A stretch of 64,000 nucleotides of DNA, from assembly GCA_039519185.1 (NCBI GenBank), contig CM076847.1, forward strand, positions 20,705,251-20,769,250, in the 5' to 3' direction. How positions within the stretch are numbered: the stretch's first letter is position 1; each line of letters opens with the position of its first letter. The position numbers were made by a program, and so were the translations under genes. The DNA comes from Astragalus membranaceus (Eukaryota; Streptophyta; Magnoliopsida; Fabales; Fabaceae). Below the pieces are notes generated by a model, which was given only the letters and a program-made list of their open reading frames with translations, had not been told where the DNA came from and ran no database searches. Below are positions 45,295-55,408 of the stretch, in pieces.

Positions 45295-46553
45295 CGCCTG
45301 GCAGGGCGCCATGTAACAGGCCAGCGCCCATGAGGGCGCCTGGCAGGGCGCCATGTGAAGAACAGGCCAGCGCCCATGAGGGCGCCTGGCAGGGAGCCAA
45401 ATAACAGGCCAGCGCCCATGAGGGCGCCTGGCAGGGCGCCATGTGAAGAACAGGCCAACGCCCATGAGGGCGCATGGCAGGGCGCCAAGTGACAAGCCAG
45501 CGCCCATGAGGGCGCCTGGCAGGGCGCCAGGTGAAGTGACAGGCCAGCACCCATGAGGTCGCTTGGCAGGGCGCCAAGTGACAAGCCAGCGCCTGGTAGG
45601 GCGCCAGGTGAAGCGACAGGCCAGCGCCCATGAGGGCGCCTGGCAGGGCGCCAAGTTAAGAACAGGCCAGCACCCATGATGGCGCCTGGCAAGTCGCCAG
45701 GTGAAGTGACAGGCCAGCACCCATGAGGGCGCCTGGCAGGGCGCCAAATAACGGACCAGCACCCATGAGGGCGCCTGGCAGGGCGCCAAGTTAAGAACAG
45801 GCCAGCGCCCATGAGGGCGTCTGGCAGGGTGCCAGATGAAGAGCAGGCCAGCGCCCATGAGGGCGCCTGGAAGGGCGCCAAGTAACAGGCCAGCGCCCAT
45901 GAGGGCGCCTGGCAAGGCGCCATGTGAAGAACAGGCCGGCGCCCATGAGGGCCCCTGGCAGGGCGCCAAGTGACAAGCCAGCGCCCATAAGGGCGCCTGG
46001 CAGGGCGCCAAGTAACGGACCAGCGCCCATGAGGGCGCCTGGCAGGGAGCCAAGTTAAGGACAGGCCAGCGCCCATGAGGGCGCCTGGCAGGGCGCCAAG
46101 TTAAGAACAGGCCAACGCCCATGAGGGTGCCTGGCAGGGCGCCAGATGAAGAGCAGGCCAGCGCCCATGAGGGCGCCTGGCAGGGCGCTAAGTGACAAGC
46201 CAGCGCTCATGAGGGCGCCTGCAGGGCGCCAAGTAATGGACCAGCGCCCATGAGGGCGCCTGGCAAGGCGCCAAGTTAAGGACAGGACAGCGCCCATGAG
46301 GGCGCGTGGCACGGCGCCAAGTAACGGAGCGCCCATGAGGGCGCCTGGCAGGGCTGCCAAGTGAAGAACATGCCAGCGCCCATGAGGGCGCCTGGTAGGG
46401 CGCCTGATGAAGAGCAGGCCAGCGCCCATGCGGGCGCTTGGCAGGGCGCCAAGTAACGGACCAGCGTTCATGAGGGCGCCTGGCAGGGCGCCAAGTTAAG
46501 AACAGGCCAGCGCCCATGAGGGCGCCAAGTAACAGGCCAGCGCCCATGAGGGC
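45295..46553. repeat. GC-rich tandem array, 42-46-bp unit, about 29 copies
   Basis: The core of each unit is GCGCCCATGAGGGCGC followed by CTGGCAGGGCGCC, with a variable linker such as AAGTGACAAGCCA or ATGTGAAGAACAGGCCA. The first part is an inverted repeat (GCGCCC-ATGA-GGGCGC) and the second another (GGCGCC-TGGCAG-GGCGCC), so each unit can form two hairpins. The varying unit length rotates the reading frame. Long open frames across it (up to 313 codons, minus strand) are a by-product of the composition. Confidence 0.92.
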
Positions 46554-48019
46554 TGTTGCCAAGTGGCTTCAGTCTCAAGAGGGGGGGTGAATTGAGATTT
46601 AAAACTTTTCAGATCTTTCGAAAATGTTTTTCCCCTTTTTAATGACTTAGATCAATTTTCGCGCAGGTTACGTGGAAGCGAAGGAATTAGAATATAGAGC
46701 AGTAAAGCGGTATAACAGTAAAGCAGGAAAGCAGTAAAGCACGCAGAGATGTCTCCTGGTTCAGTCACCTCCTAGTGACCTACGTCCAGTCCTCACACCC
46801 TTGTGAGATTTTCCACTAACCAAAACAGCAAGGCTTACAGGTGCCTTGGAAAACCTTTACAGACTCAGGCACTCTCCTCCTAGGATACCCCACCTATGGA
46901 GAGCCCTCAAATCTATTACAACAATAACAAGAGATACCCCACCCCTGTTACAATCAGCTGCCCCAGAAAGATACCCCACTTCCTAGTACAAACAACTACC
47001 CTAGAGAGATACCCCACTCCCTAGTACAAATCACAACAATTAAACAATAACAAATGTAAAGACAGAAATACCTCTAATGAAGGCAGATATTACAACTTGA
47101 AGAATGCAACCCCAACTAACTCTTAGCAAAAGATCAGCTCAGACGGACCAACGGTGCGTGACGAGCAGAAGTAAAAGCGTGAAGAGTTTTTCTCAAAATG
47201 TTCTCTGATTCGTGAAATGGGTTGTGTGTAAAAATGAACGTAATGAGGTGCCTATTTATAGGCTATGAGAAAATCAAGTTTACGTGGAAAATAATGTAGG
47301 AATCGATTCTTTGTTGAAAACATTTGATCTAGGAATCGATTCATTTAAGTGAGGAATCGATTTTGACTTTGTTTGGAAAATAGGGACAATCGATTCTTGA
47401 GATCCACGGAGGGCTAGGAATCGATTCTTTACTAAGATAAAACTTGTATGAATCGATTCTCAGCTTGCCTGAGACATGTAGGAATCGATTCTCAGCTTAG
47501 TTTAAAAGTGTGTGAATCGATTCTTTGTTTGAAAATGTTTGGCCTGACAATCGATTTATGCAATGAAACTACAGGACCTGACAATCGATTCTTCCTTTTC
47601 TGATTGACCTGAAAATCGATTTTGATGTATGTTTAAGCATGAAGAAATCGATTTTTATGTTTTTAAGGATGATAAGAATGTTGACGTAAGTATGCATGCA
47701 TCTTTGAAAAACTTGTGAATGTGTGAGACTTTGAGATACGAGCTGACCTTCGAAAGAGCTTACACTTTTTCCTAAGACACACCCAAACCCTAAGGACTAC
47801 CCTTATATTTAAGGACTACCATTAAACTTGAATCTTCAATCCTTGAGCTTGATTGTCTTGGATTGTGACTTTGATGTTTTGCCACTTTCATTAACTTTGG
47901 CCATCAACTTTGACTTTGGCCTTTTTACTATTATCAACTTTAGCTTTTGTCTTTTTCATCATCAAAACCTCTTAACCACTTCATCATCAAAACTTAGCCT
48001 GCAACACAAGATATCTACA
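46554..48019 (-). repeat. Solo LTR inserted in the GC-rich array
   Basis: On the minus strand it starts TGTAGATATC (48019) and ends CTTGGCAACA (46554), 1466 bp. The five flanking bases are AGGGC (46549-46553) and AGGTC (48020-48024), a near-perfect target-site duplication. GC-rich units lie on both sides. A TATAAATAGG box on the minus strand is at 47251-47260, with the ATCGAT array upstream of it. No internal region, so an LTR-LTR recombination product. Lineage uncertain; copia-like style. Confidence 0.7.
47301..47652 (-). promoter_or_regulatory. Array of twelve ATCGAT palindromes at about 32-bp spacing
   Basis: AATCGATT or a close variant occurs near 47301, 47334, 47354, 47388, 47419, 47451, 47483, 47515, 47549, 47583, 47614 and 47645; successive distances are 33, 20, 34, 31, 32, 32, 32, 34, 34, 31 and 31. 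Most have the longer palindrome GAATCGATTC or half of it. In minus-strand reading the array lies just upstream of the TATA box at 47251-47260, where an LTR enhancer would be. Function is inferred from position and regularity. Confidence 0.65.
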
Positions 48020-48020
48020 A

Positions 48021-48412
48021 GGTCGGCGCCCATAAGGGCGCCTGGCAGGGCGCCAAGTGACAAGCCAGCGCCCATGAAGGCTCCTGGCAAGGCGCCATGT
48101 GAAGAACAGGCCAGCGCCCATGAGGGCGCCTGGCAGGGCGCCAAGTGACAAGCCAGCGCCCATGAGGGCACCTGGCAGGGTGCGAGGTGAAGTGACAGGC
48201 CAGCGCCCATGAGGGCGCCTGGCAGAGCGCCAAGTAACAGGCCAGCGCCCATGAGGGCGCCTGGCAGGGCGCCAGGTGAAGTGACAGGCCAGCGCCCATG
48301 AGGGCGCCTGGCAGGGCGCCAAGTGACAGGGCAGCGCCCATAAGGGCGTGGCAGGGTGCCAAGTTAAGAACAGGCCAGCGCCCATGAGGGCGCCTGGCAG
48401 GGCGCCAGATGA
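48021..48412. repeat. GC-rich tandem array, continuation after the solo LTR
   Basis: About nine further units of the same 42-46-bp repeat (core GCGCCCATGAGGGCGC), some with changes such as CCCATAAGGGC. It directly follows the solo LTR and ends near 48412 before a low-repeat spacer. Confidence 0.9.
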
Positions 48413-48697
48413 AGAACAAGACAACGCTTTGCCACGAGGCGGTACGAAATAGTATATTCAGGTGCGCAAGGCAAGAACGTACGCCCGAGGCCATCCAATA
48501 CTATTAGTTGTGAACGTAAGAAACAAGCCATATTACGATGAAAGATAGACGTTTCAAAAGATAACATAGATATTAGCGAACAATTACATCGAGGTCAACC
48601 CTATTGGGGTAAAGCGTAATACATCCATTAAACAAAACACATAGCGAGATTCGACTAGTCAAAGAAACATTACACAATCAAAGCAACTAAGAGATAA
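48413..48697 (-). other. Spacer downstream of the antisense ORF
   Basis: Non-coding, moderately AT-rich. It would be the 3' UTR of the antisense gene. Nothing else is recognised. Confidence 0.5.
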
Positions 48698-50704
48698 TCA
48701 AGGGGCAACGACATCGAAGTCGACCCCGTTGGAGTGGTGCTTAACGATCTTCCCGTCTCGAACATCATGATCAAATTGAAGGACGCTCGACTCGAGAATG
48801 GCTTGCGGATACAAACACTGAACATGCGATCGCCTTATCGTAGGCAGCATAAGAAAAGTCTATAGCCTGCCCGGCCACCACCTGCACTTTGGCCTCGGCC
48901 TCCTCCTTCAGTTTCTTCATACCTTCCAGTTCAGATTGAGCTCCTCCACCCTCCTCTTGCACTCATCCCTCTCAGCAGTGACTTCCGCCCGGTCTGCCTG
49001 GTAGTGACGAGCGGCCTCTTTGGCCCGGCGAACGGATTCTAAAGCTTCGCGAAGATCTTCTTGGAGTCGATTCTTATCCAACGCAAGCTGATCTCTCTCC
49101 TCGCTCAAACCTACATAAAGAATAAAACAACACAACATGGATCAAGAAGCCAAATTACAGATATGTCAAAAACTTAAAGAAATAGATTAAGAGAATCGCC
49201 TGAGTGAGGTCTGCTTTCCCTTTCAGCTCCCCACTTTGCGTGCAAACTCTCCCCAGCCTTGACCATACGCATGGCAAGTTCGAAAGGGTGCTCCCAGAGG
49301 TGGTCATGCTCCTGCGCAGTAAAGCTAATTTCACCCTCCTCTGTGTCCTCAGGGGAGGGGCGCCTGACAGGGAAAGAACCATCAGCAGGAGGAGAGCGCT
49401 GAACACGACTTTTCTTGCGCTTGGAATGGCTTTGACCCCCCAGGTTGGTAGAACCAATTGGCGCCCCAGAGAGATCTTTGGCAGCCCGACTTGGCGCCCC
49501 CAGGCTCAGACAAGGCCCCATGGAGGGACAGACAAGAGCAGACACTGCAGGAACCGGACTACTCGCCTCATCAGCTTCGAAACCTAGAGGTTTCTTCCTC
49601 CCAGCCCAAGAGGCCAATTCATCAAAAGAAAGTGGAGGGGCCATCTTATCTGCAAAACGACAATGAAACAAATCAGCAACAGAAGCAAAGTGTTAAATGG
49701 GGAAAATAAAGGCAAACCAAACCAAATAAGCGACCTAAGAGATCAACGGCCTCGGGAATCGTTGAGGCCTTGGATAGTTCGCCACATAAAATCTTTTGAG
49801 GCGTAGTGGACAAGCGGCTGACGATCCTCCTAAGCATATTCAAAGTCCTCAGCTGGGAAACTGATAACTTAGACGAGAGGACGCGATAAGACCGAGAGGT
49901 GCGATCAGCATCAGCATTACACCACCCGAAATGAAACTTATCTCGGATGAAACACCCTTGTTCATCAAAAAAGCACATGCTATCAACAGCCTTCGGGCTA
50001 GAGGGGACGAGGTAAAAATACTTAAATTTCCAGTCATGCTGATTGTCTGAATACACCTGAAAGAAAGCACAGTTGGCCGGACATTTCAAGTGTACGAACT
50101 CGTAACGAGTGATGCCGCCGGAAGACTCTCGACGACGCTGTACCTTGAAAATAGTTAAGAAGACCCTCAAGTTGCACTTCCTTTGTAGGGCTCTCATCAC
50201 CAGTTCGAAGCACTTCACGAAGCACCATGAGTTGGGGTGGAGCTGAGATGGAGCTATCTTGAAGTGGTTTAAGACCTCCAGTTGAAACAGCGTGAAGATG
50301 GGAGAAACCCGCACCTTATAGATCACGCTGTGAAACATCATGAATTTCCGGCCATCAGGTACCCTACACACTCTATCATTGGGATCGACCGCTTCAACCC
50401 GCCAGTCGCTTCCCACTAAGTCTTGCAAGTAGGGGGGCTCTTTCCCTGGAAGGTAGAAACTTCTGGTGGAGCGAACAGTACGAGCAACCCAGTCATAATT
50501 TAAACCACAAATCTCCTCCACTTCGTGCTCAAAGCGCGAGTCATCATCAGAAGAGGTAACGATAAAACCAGGGACGCCCGCGCCCTCCGAGGGAAATATA
50601 TCGTCATCTACCGCCGACGCCTCTCCCTCCACAGCTTGCCTCGCAGTAGGGATGGGACCAGGGTACCCCCCGTTCACCCGGGCTGTCTCCTTCGTCCTTG
50701 CCAT
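48698..50704 (-). pseudogene. Antisense extra ORF of a Tat element (gypsy-type transposase-like domain), spliced, decayed
   Basis: Starts MARTKETARV at 50704. The first exon (to 49735) carries the conserved globular domain of such extra ORFs (FMMFHSVIYKVRVSPIFTLF, then WKFKYFYLV), often named putative gypsy-type transposase. A short intron fits: donor GTCGCT at 49734 and acceptor TTTTGCAG at 49650, 85 bp, and the frames join in phase into exon 2 (KMAPPLSFDELASW). Exon 2 has a basic KRKKSR run. Downstream, 49115-48920 encodes a coiled coil (RLQEDLREALESVRRAKEA), perhaps after another intron. At least one-base frameshifts near 48935 and 48790 interrupt the C-terminal part, which ends at TGA 48698-48700. 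Function unknown. Confidence 0.75.
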
Positions 50705-51034
50705 CTCTCAACCTGCAGGACAGGAGGCAGAACAAGTAGTTACGAGACAAACAACAAGAACTTGTAGACAACCCCCTCTCCTGAGGATGGAGACTTCCAC
50801 AAAACCAGACATGCTCGAAAACAAGAAAGCTAGAAATAAAAGCAAAGGGCCAACCCAGGTTACCTTAGTCAGTGAGAAGCGGCGAAGGTCGCGAAAATGG
50901 TGGTGAGAACAGAAGAAGCAATGTCCTTTAGTTCCAAGCAAGCCCTGAAATATCATAGAAAAGAAAAACAGGCTAAGAGACAGGACCAACAAACAAAATA
51001 AAACAAAGCGCCAAAGATAAGGTCCAAACAGGCA
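50705..51034 (-). other. Upstream region of the antisense ORF
   Basis: Between the start codon at 50704 and the GC-rich array. No repeat or frame is recognised with confidence; by position it should hold the promoter and leader of the antisense gene. A TATA box is not obvious. Confidence 0.4.
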
Positions 51035-51610
51035 GCACCTATGAGGGCGCCTGGCAGGGCGCCAAGACAACAAAGGCCTGACGCTAGAAGGAGGGCACCC
51101 AAGAGGGCGCCGGATCCCCTCCCTCTAAAAACTGGCGCTGGCGACACCCAGGGCGCCCACGAGGGCGCCGGATCCCTTCTTTCAAAAAATTGGCGCTGGC
51201 ATCGCCCAGGGCGCCCACGAGGGCGCCAGATCCCTTCTTTCAAAAACTGGCGCTGGCAGCGCCCAGGGCGCCCAAGAAGGCGTCGGATCCCCTATCTCAG
51301 AACTGGCGCAAGCAGCGCCCCAGGGCGCCCAAGAGGGCGCCGGATCCCCTTTCTTACGAAACCCCCTGCGCAGCACAACCAGGCGCCCACGGCGCCCATA
51401 AGGGCGCCAGATCCTGCGCCAAGAGGCAGCAACCCGACCAGCGCAACAAGGCGCCCACGGCGCCCATGAGGGCGCCAGATCCTGCGCCAAGAGGCAGCAA
51501 CCAGATCAACCAGTCAAGGCGCCCATGAGGGCGCCAGATCTTGCTCCAAGAGGCGGCCTCCATGACACCATGGCAAAGCGCCTTAGGCGCCCATGAGGGC
51601 TCCGTCAACA
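51035..51610. repeat. Second GC-rich array, units of about 58-65 bp with the same hairpin core
   Basis: About nine units contain GCGCCCAMGAGGGCGCC (M is A, C or T) followed by GGATCC or AGATCC and a spacer such as AAAACTGGCGCTGGCA. The GCGCCC-NNNN-GGGCGC inverted repeat is the one of the array at 45295-48412, but unit length and spacer differ. Confidence 0.88.
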
Positions 51611-51874
51611 ACGCAAAAGAAAGCAGAAATCAACACTTACCGACAAGAAGAGATGTTGAAGCAAGCAAACCCTACCTCCCTTCTCCTCTTTAAGTAGGCG
51701 CTCCAAGACAGCTTGATCCCTGCTCCTCCACAAAATTTCAAAGTGTGGAGCACAAGACAAAGGCCCACCTATTTATAAAAAATAGTCAGGACGGCGGCCC
51801 ACACAACTTCACAAAAATTGACAAATCCTTCAAGCCAAGACCATCCTCCGGAATATCTCGGCTTGGGGGGAAAC
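51611..51874 (+). other. 3' UTR and purine tract of the Tat derivative
   Basis: A non-coding spacer ending in GCTTGGGGGGAAAC (51861-51874), the polypurine tract directly before the 3' LTR. Confidence 0.7.
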
Positions 51875-52177
51875 TGTGGATCATCCCAACCAAATCAGCC
51901 CATATCCACAACACACAAGCCCAACATGCTTGGACGGTCTACATCGACTCTACCAATCCGACGATCCACGAACGAGCATCGATTTCCTATAAATACCGGC
52001 TCGCATGGCCATTTGTACGGTACGCACTATTCCCTTCCAAATTCACTAGCTTATTCTTATACTGACTTGAGCGTCGGAGTGGCTTTAAAGGTACCCCCCC
52101 CCCCCCCGGGCGCTCACTGACCTACTGCTAGAACAGCAAGAGACCTACCAACAACAGCCTACCAAATTACTGCTAGC
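51875..52177 (+). repeat. 3' LTR of the Tat derivative, cut by Ogre insertion
   Basis: It starts TGTGGATCAT and matches 41522-41780 almost base for base, apart from about 43 extra bases (GGTA, a 14-C run, GGGCGCTCACTGAC) near 52090-52130. It ends at TTACTGCTAGC, missing the last ten bases (GTACACAACA) of the 5' copy, because the Ogre LTR begins at 52178. Confidence 0.82.
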
Positions 52178-54899
52178 TGTTGCGCCCGAAAAAGCCCCCG
52201 AGGGAGAACCTTCCTTGCTTACAACTTTTCTAAAAAAACAATGAAGCCGCCACCAATATTTATTAAGGAAAATATTAGGAAAACCTTTTATTGGAAAGCA
52301 CGTGGTCTTGCGAAACTAGAGAAGAGGGTTCGGGGGTCGGTTACGCGCGGGGAAGGTGTTAGCACCCCACACGTCCTCTCTACTGAGAGGGAGCCTTTAA
52401 TTAAGTGTGTGGTTTTTATATGTCGACCTGAAAATATTTAATTTTGCCTCTCTGCTTCTTATTGAAAAATGAATTAAAGAACTTAATAAAATTTCTTATT
52501 TTTGGCGAGAAGAGAAAAAAAAGGTTTTTAGAAAGAAGTGCTTGACGGGACGTGGCCCGCTCCTACGTATCTCCCGGTGCGATGGAGAATTCAAAGCTAC
52601 GTAGTTCTTGTTTGTCCTGAAAAAGGTTTTTGTTTTTTTTTTATCTTGTTTAATTATGAAAATCGAGCTTTCAAGATGATCAATTGAGCAAGGGCTCCAA
52701 GTGATCACCATTAGCACTCCATTGTTAATAATCATGCAAGCAAAGGCTTCGCAAGACTACAAACAAAGTTTTTTATTTAGTGAAAACCTTTAGGAAAATT
52801 CAGGCATTCATGATGATCAATTAAGCAAAGGCTCCATGAGGTCGCAAGGGGGTGAAAGCCATTCGCATTGGAGGGAAAGGGGAAAGGGGAAAGGGGGTGA
52901 AATGGTAAAATAGGGTGTTATTAGTCGCAAGGGGTTGTATAATTAATAGCGGGTGTAAAAAGGAAGCCCAGTTCGCATTGGAGGGCCCAGTATGCGAAAC
53001 TGGGCTTAAGTGAGGGAGGGGTGTACGCGCTAATGAGGGGTGTGTAAGTATGAACCAGGAAATTTAAAAGAGATAAATAAATAATAATAAAATAAAATGG
53101 AGAGGTATTTAAAGGGAGGTGGGTACCGAAAACCCTAATTCCCCCCCCCCCCATTATTTCAATGCCTGCGCCGCAGCTGGCTAGGGAGAGAGAAGGGCGA
53201 ATGTTTCGCCGGAATTTCAGGAGGAGAGGGAGAGAGAGCGTTTTTGGAAGAAAGGAAGCGAAGGTGAGGAAGAGATGAGGGAAGAGAGCGACGATTTGGA
53301 AGGAATCGCCGGGGAGAAAGGAAGAGGACGAAGATGATTCCGTCGGAGGTGGGTGGCCGGCGGTGTTGAGGAGTGTTTCGCCGGTGGGTTAACGGAAACG
53401 GGATGGGTTCGCGGCTCTGGATTCGTTATCTTTGCTGATGTCTTCGGCTTTGGGTGGCTACCGGAGCTTCCGCGGAGAAGACGAAGTCTCCGGCGAAACT
53501 TCAAAGGTTAGTTTTTTTTATTTTTTTTTTCTTAGCTTCGGTTTGGGGTCATTTTTCGTGGCTGCTGGGGTGATTTGGAAGGGACTTAGCTTCGGTTTGG
53601 TTGATCTCGCCGGAGCTTCGCCGGAGAAGATGACCGGAGCTCCGGCGAGCGTACGGTCGGATTTTCTTCTTCTTATTCTGCTTGTTTTTTAATCCTCCTC
53701 TGGTCTGATTCTTTCCTACTATCTTTATATTCTATAAGCATTTTTATCCTGAGCTTCTAAGCTTTCTTTGATTCAAAAACAACATAACCGAAACAATGTT
53801 AATTTGACAACAACAACTACCTTACTTTACCTCGTTTCTGAGCCATTTTTAAAATAAACAGAACTTAAAACATAGTAGATCTACATTTACATATTTTGTA
53901 ATTACAGATTTTCGCATATATGTATATATAAACACCAACATGTGTCTCTTAATGTAAAGAGCAGATCTGTATGCTTGTTGTTACCACCTCTTAGCGTAGT
54001 GCTTCTGGCGATGTTCGTTCTTCTGCAAGCTTGGATTTTTTTGAACCGAAGTGAAGAGAGTGTCTTCAGATTAGGGTTTCCGTGTAAAACCTAATTTTTG
54101 AATGATTTCTACCTCGAATTCCGTGTCCTGCTACTGCTGTTTGACTGCTGATTTATACTGCATTTTTAGGTTTAGGCATTGATTGTATTTTGACTGGGCT
54201 TTGAATATTTTTTCAGGTTTGGATCCAAGCCCATCAGCAGCTGTAGCAGCTCGGAGTGCTGCTAGGAAACCCTAATCTGCTCCTTAGATGCTCATTTTCG
54301 GATCTGGCCATTTTTGGCCCTTTTGATGTAATTTTTTTGTATCTTTTGGACATTTGGACTCCTAAACACTATTAAATTGTAAATAAAAATAAATAGAATT
54401 TTTTTGACATTTTTAGACTATATATACTACTTAAAATAAATGAATAGGCAAAGTAAAAATAATAAAAGAAATTGGGCCAAATACAAAAACGATATCGGAC
54501 CCAACTAGACAAGTGTGTGAGAACGAGGCCCAAATAGAATAAATAAGCCCGTTGACCGCTAAACGCTAAAATCATCTCAGAATCGCGTTCTTAAGCCCAA
54601 ATTGAAACGACAAGCCCGATCGCGAGAAAAATGACTTTGTTAGTCCCAATTAAGTTCGACTAAATCCAAATACGAAGATTAAATTGAAGAACGCACGAAA
54701 CGATCAATCATTCGCGTGCATGCCTAATTTAAAACAACGGTATTTCGATTTAGTTGAACAGGGTCATTGAAATTGACCAGGGTTAGTAATTGAGACGCCA
54801 TACCGATAATTCTCGTAATCACGCGACTTCAAAACACGATTTAAGTAAAATAAACGACTAAAACTAGAAAAAGAAGACGGACAAAATTGGGGTATAACA
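52178..54899 (-). repeat. 3' LTR of the third Ogre (2722 bp)
   Basis: The plus strand starts TGTTGCGCCCG and ends GGGGTATAACA. The first ~660 bp and the last ~25 bp resemble the LTR at 9099-12231 (shared CTCCTACGTATCTCCCGG and GATGATCAATTGAGCAA). From about 52838 to 54300 the sequence is different, GC-rich in part, and looks gene-like: AAAACCCTAATTC, a 14-C run, several TTCGCCGG/CCGGCGAA motifs, and an AG-GTTAG...TTTTCTTAG stretch near 53507-53536 like a small intron. The frames in it are low complexity. Confidence 0.78.
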
Positions 54900-54912
54900 G
54901 CTGCCCCTCTTT
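54900..54912 (-). other. Polypurine tract of the third Ogre
   Basis: AAAGAGGGGCAGC on the minus strand at the LTR edge, identical to those at 2-14 and 12232-12244. Confidence 0.88.
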
Positions 54913-55403
54913 ATTTGGATTTTGACAAGGAATATGAATTGGCCGAAACATATTCTGAGGCAAAATGGAAATAAAGAATTCAGAAATTATACCAATTTTG
55001 TCTACCTAGAGAAACCTGAGCTTTCTTTTCCTTTTCCTTCTCTTTTTTATTTATTTTTTTTATTATTATTTTTTGTTTTATCTGGATTTTAACAAAGAAT
55101 ATGAATTGGCCGAAACATATTCCGAGGTAAAATGAAGATAAAGAGTAGACACTTTCGTGTCGATGCGAAAACAGTAAATGAACACCGACGTGCGGGCAAA
55201 AAAGGTAAAACGGGCACTTGGCGTGCAGAAGGTAGTAAAACGGGCACTTGGCGTGCAGAAAGCGGTAAACGGGCACTTGGCGTGCAGAAAGCGGTAAATG
55301 GGCACTTGGCGTGCAGAAAGCGGTAAATGGGCACTTGGCGTGCAGAAAGCGGTAAATTGCCCAGGCTGCCTAAAACCTGTAATCCTTAAACGGACTCTTG
55401 ACG
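54913..55403 (-). other. 3' UTR of the third Ogre, part next to the LTR, with minisatellite
   Basis: At 55205-55350 a 29-bp unit (GGTAAACGGGCACTTGGCGT and GCAGAAAGC) is repeated about five times. The first and second Ogres have other short repeats at the same place (180-300 and 12500-12560). GGATTTTAACAAAGAATATG near 55084 also repeats the start of the UTR (54917). Confidence 0.8.
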
Positions 55404-55408
55404 AATCC
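55404..55408. other. Target-site duplication AATCC (left copy)
   Basis: AATCC before the LTR at 55409 is repeated at 61494-61498 after the other LTR. Removing the insert restores GACGAATCCGAGTTTG, which agrees with the uninterrupted UTR of the second Ogre near 12575. Confidence 0.92.

Larger units (their letters stand above)
41522..52177 (+). mobile_element. Tat-lineage derivative: gag-protease only, with tandem arrays and antisense ORF
   Basis: Short LTRs at 41522-41790 and 51875-52177 share over 200 nearly identical bases. In order between them: primer site, gag, protease, no RT/RNase H/integrase, an 88-bp array, GC-rich arrays (one split by a solo LTR), a spliced antisense extra ORF, another GC-rich array and a purine tract. 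Extra antisense ORFs and tandem repeats in the 3' region are known for the Tat lineage. The third Ogre is inserted at the end of the 3' LTR. With pol missing it cannot move on its own. Confidence 0.85.

Noticed and set aside
45181..46562. Long minus-strand reading frames of up to 313 codons with repeated Arg-Pro-His-Gly-Arg-Trp text
   Set aside because: They follow from the GC-rich tandem repeat, which is free of stops in several frames. The unit length varies and rotates the frame, so no protein is conserved.
45295..48412. CRISPR-like pattern of repeats and spacers
   Set aside because: The repeats are degenerate, the spacers are themselves repeated, there are no cas genes, and the context is a plant retrotransposon.
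53217..53504. Ser/Pro-rich 95-codon minus-strand frame in the third Ogre LTR
   Set aside because: Composition-driven, no domain, and it spans the GC-rich purine tract of the LTR.
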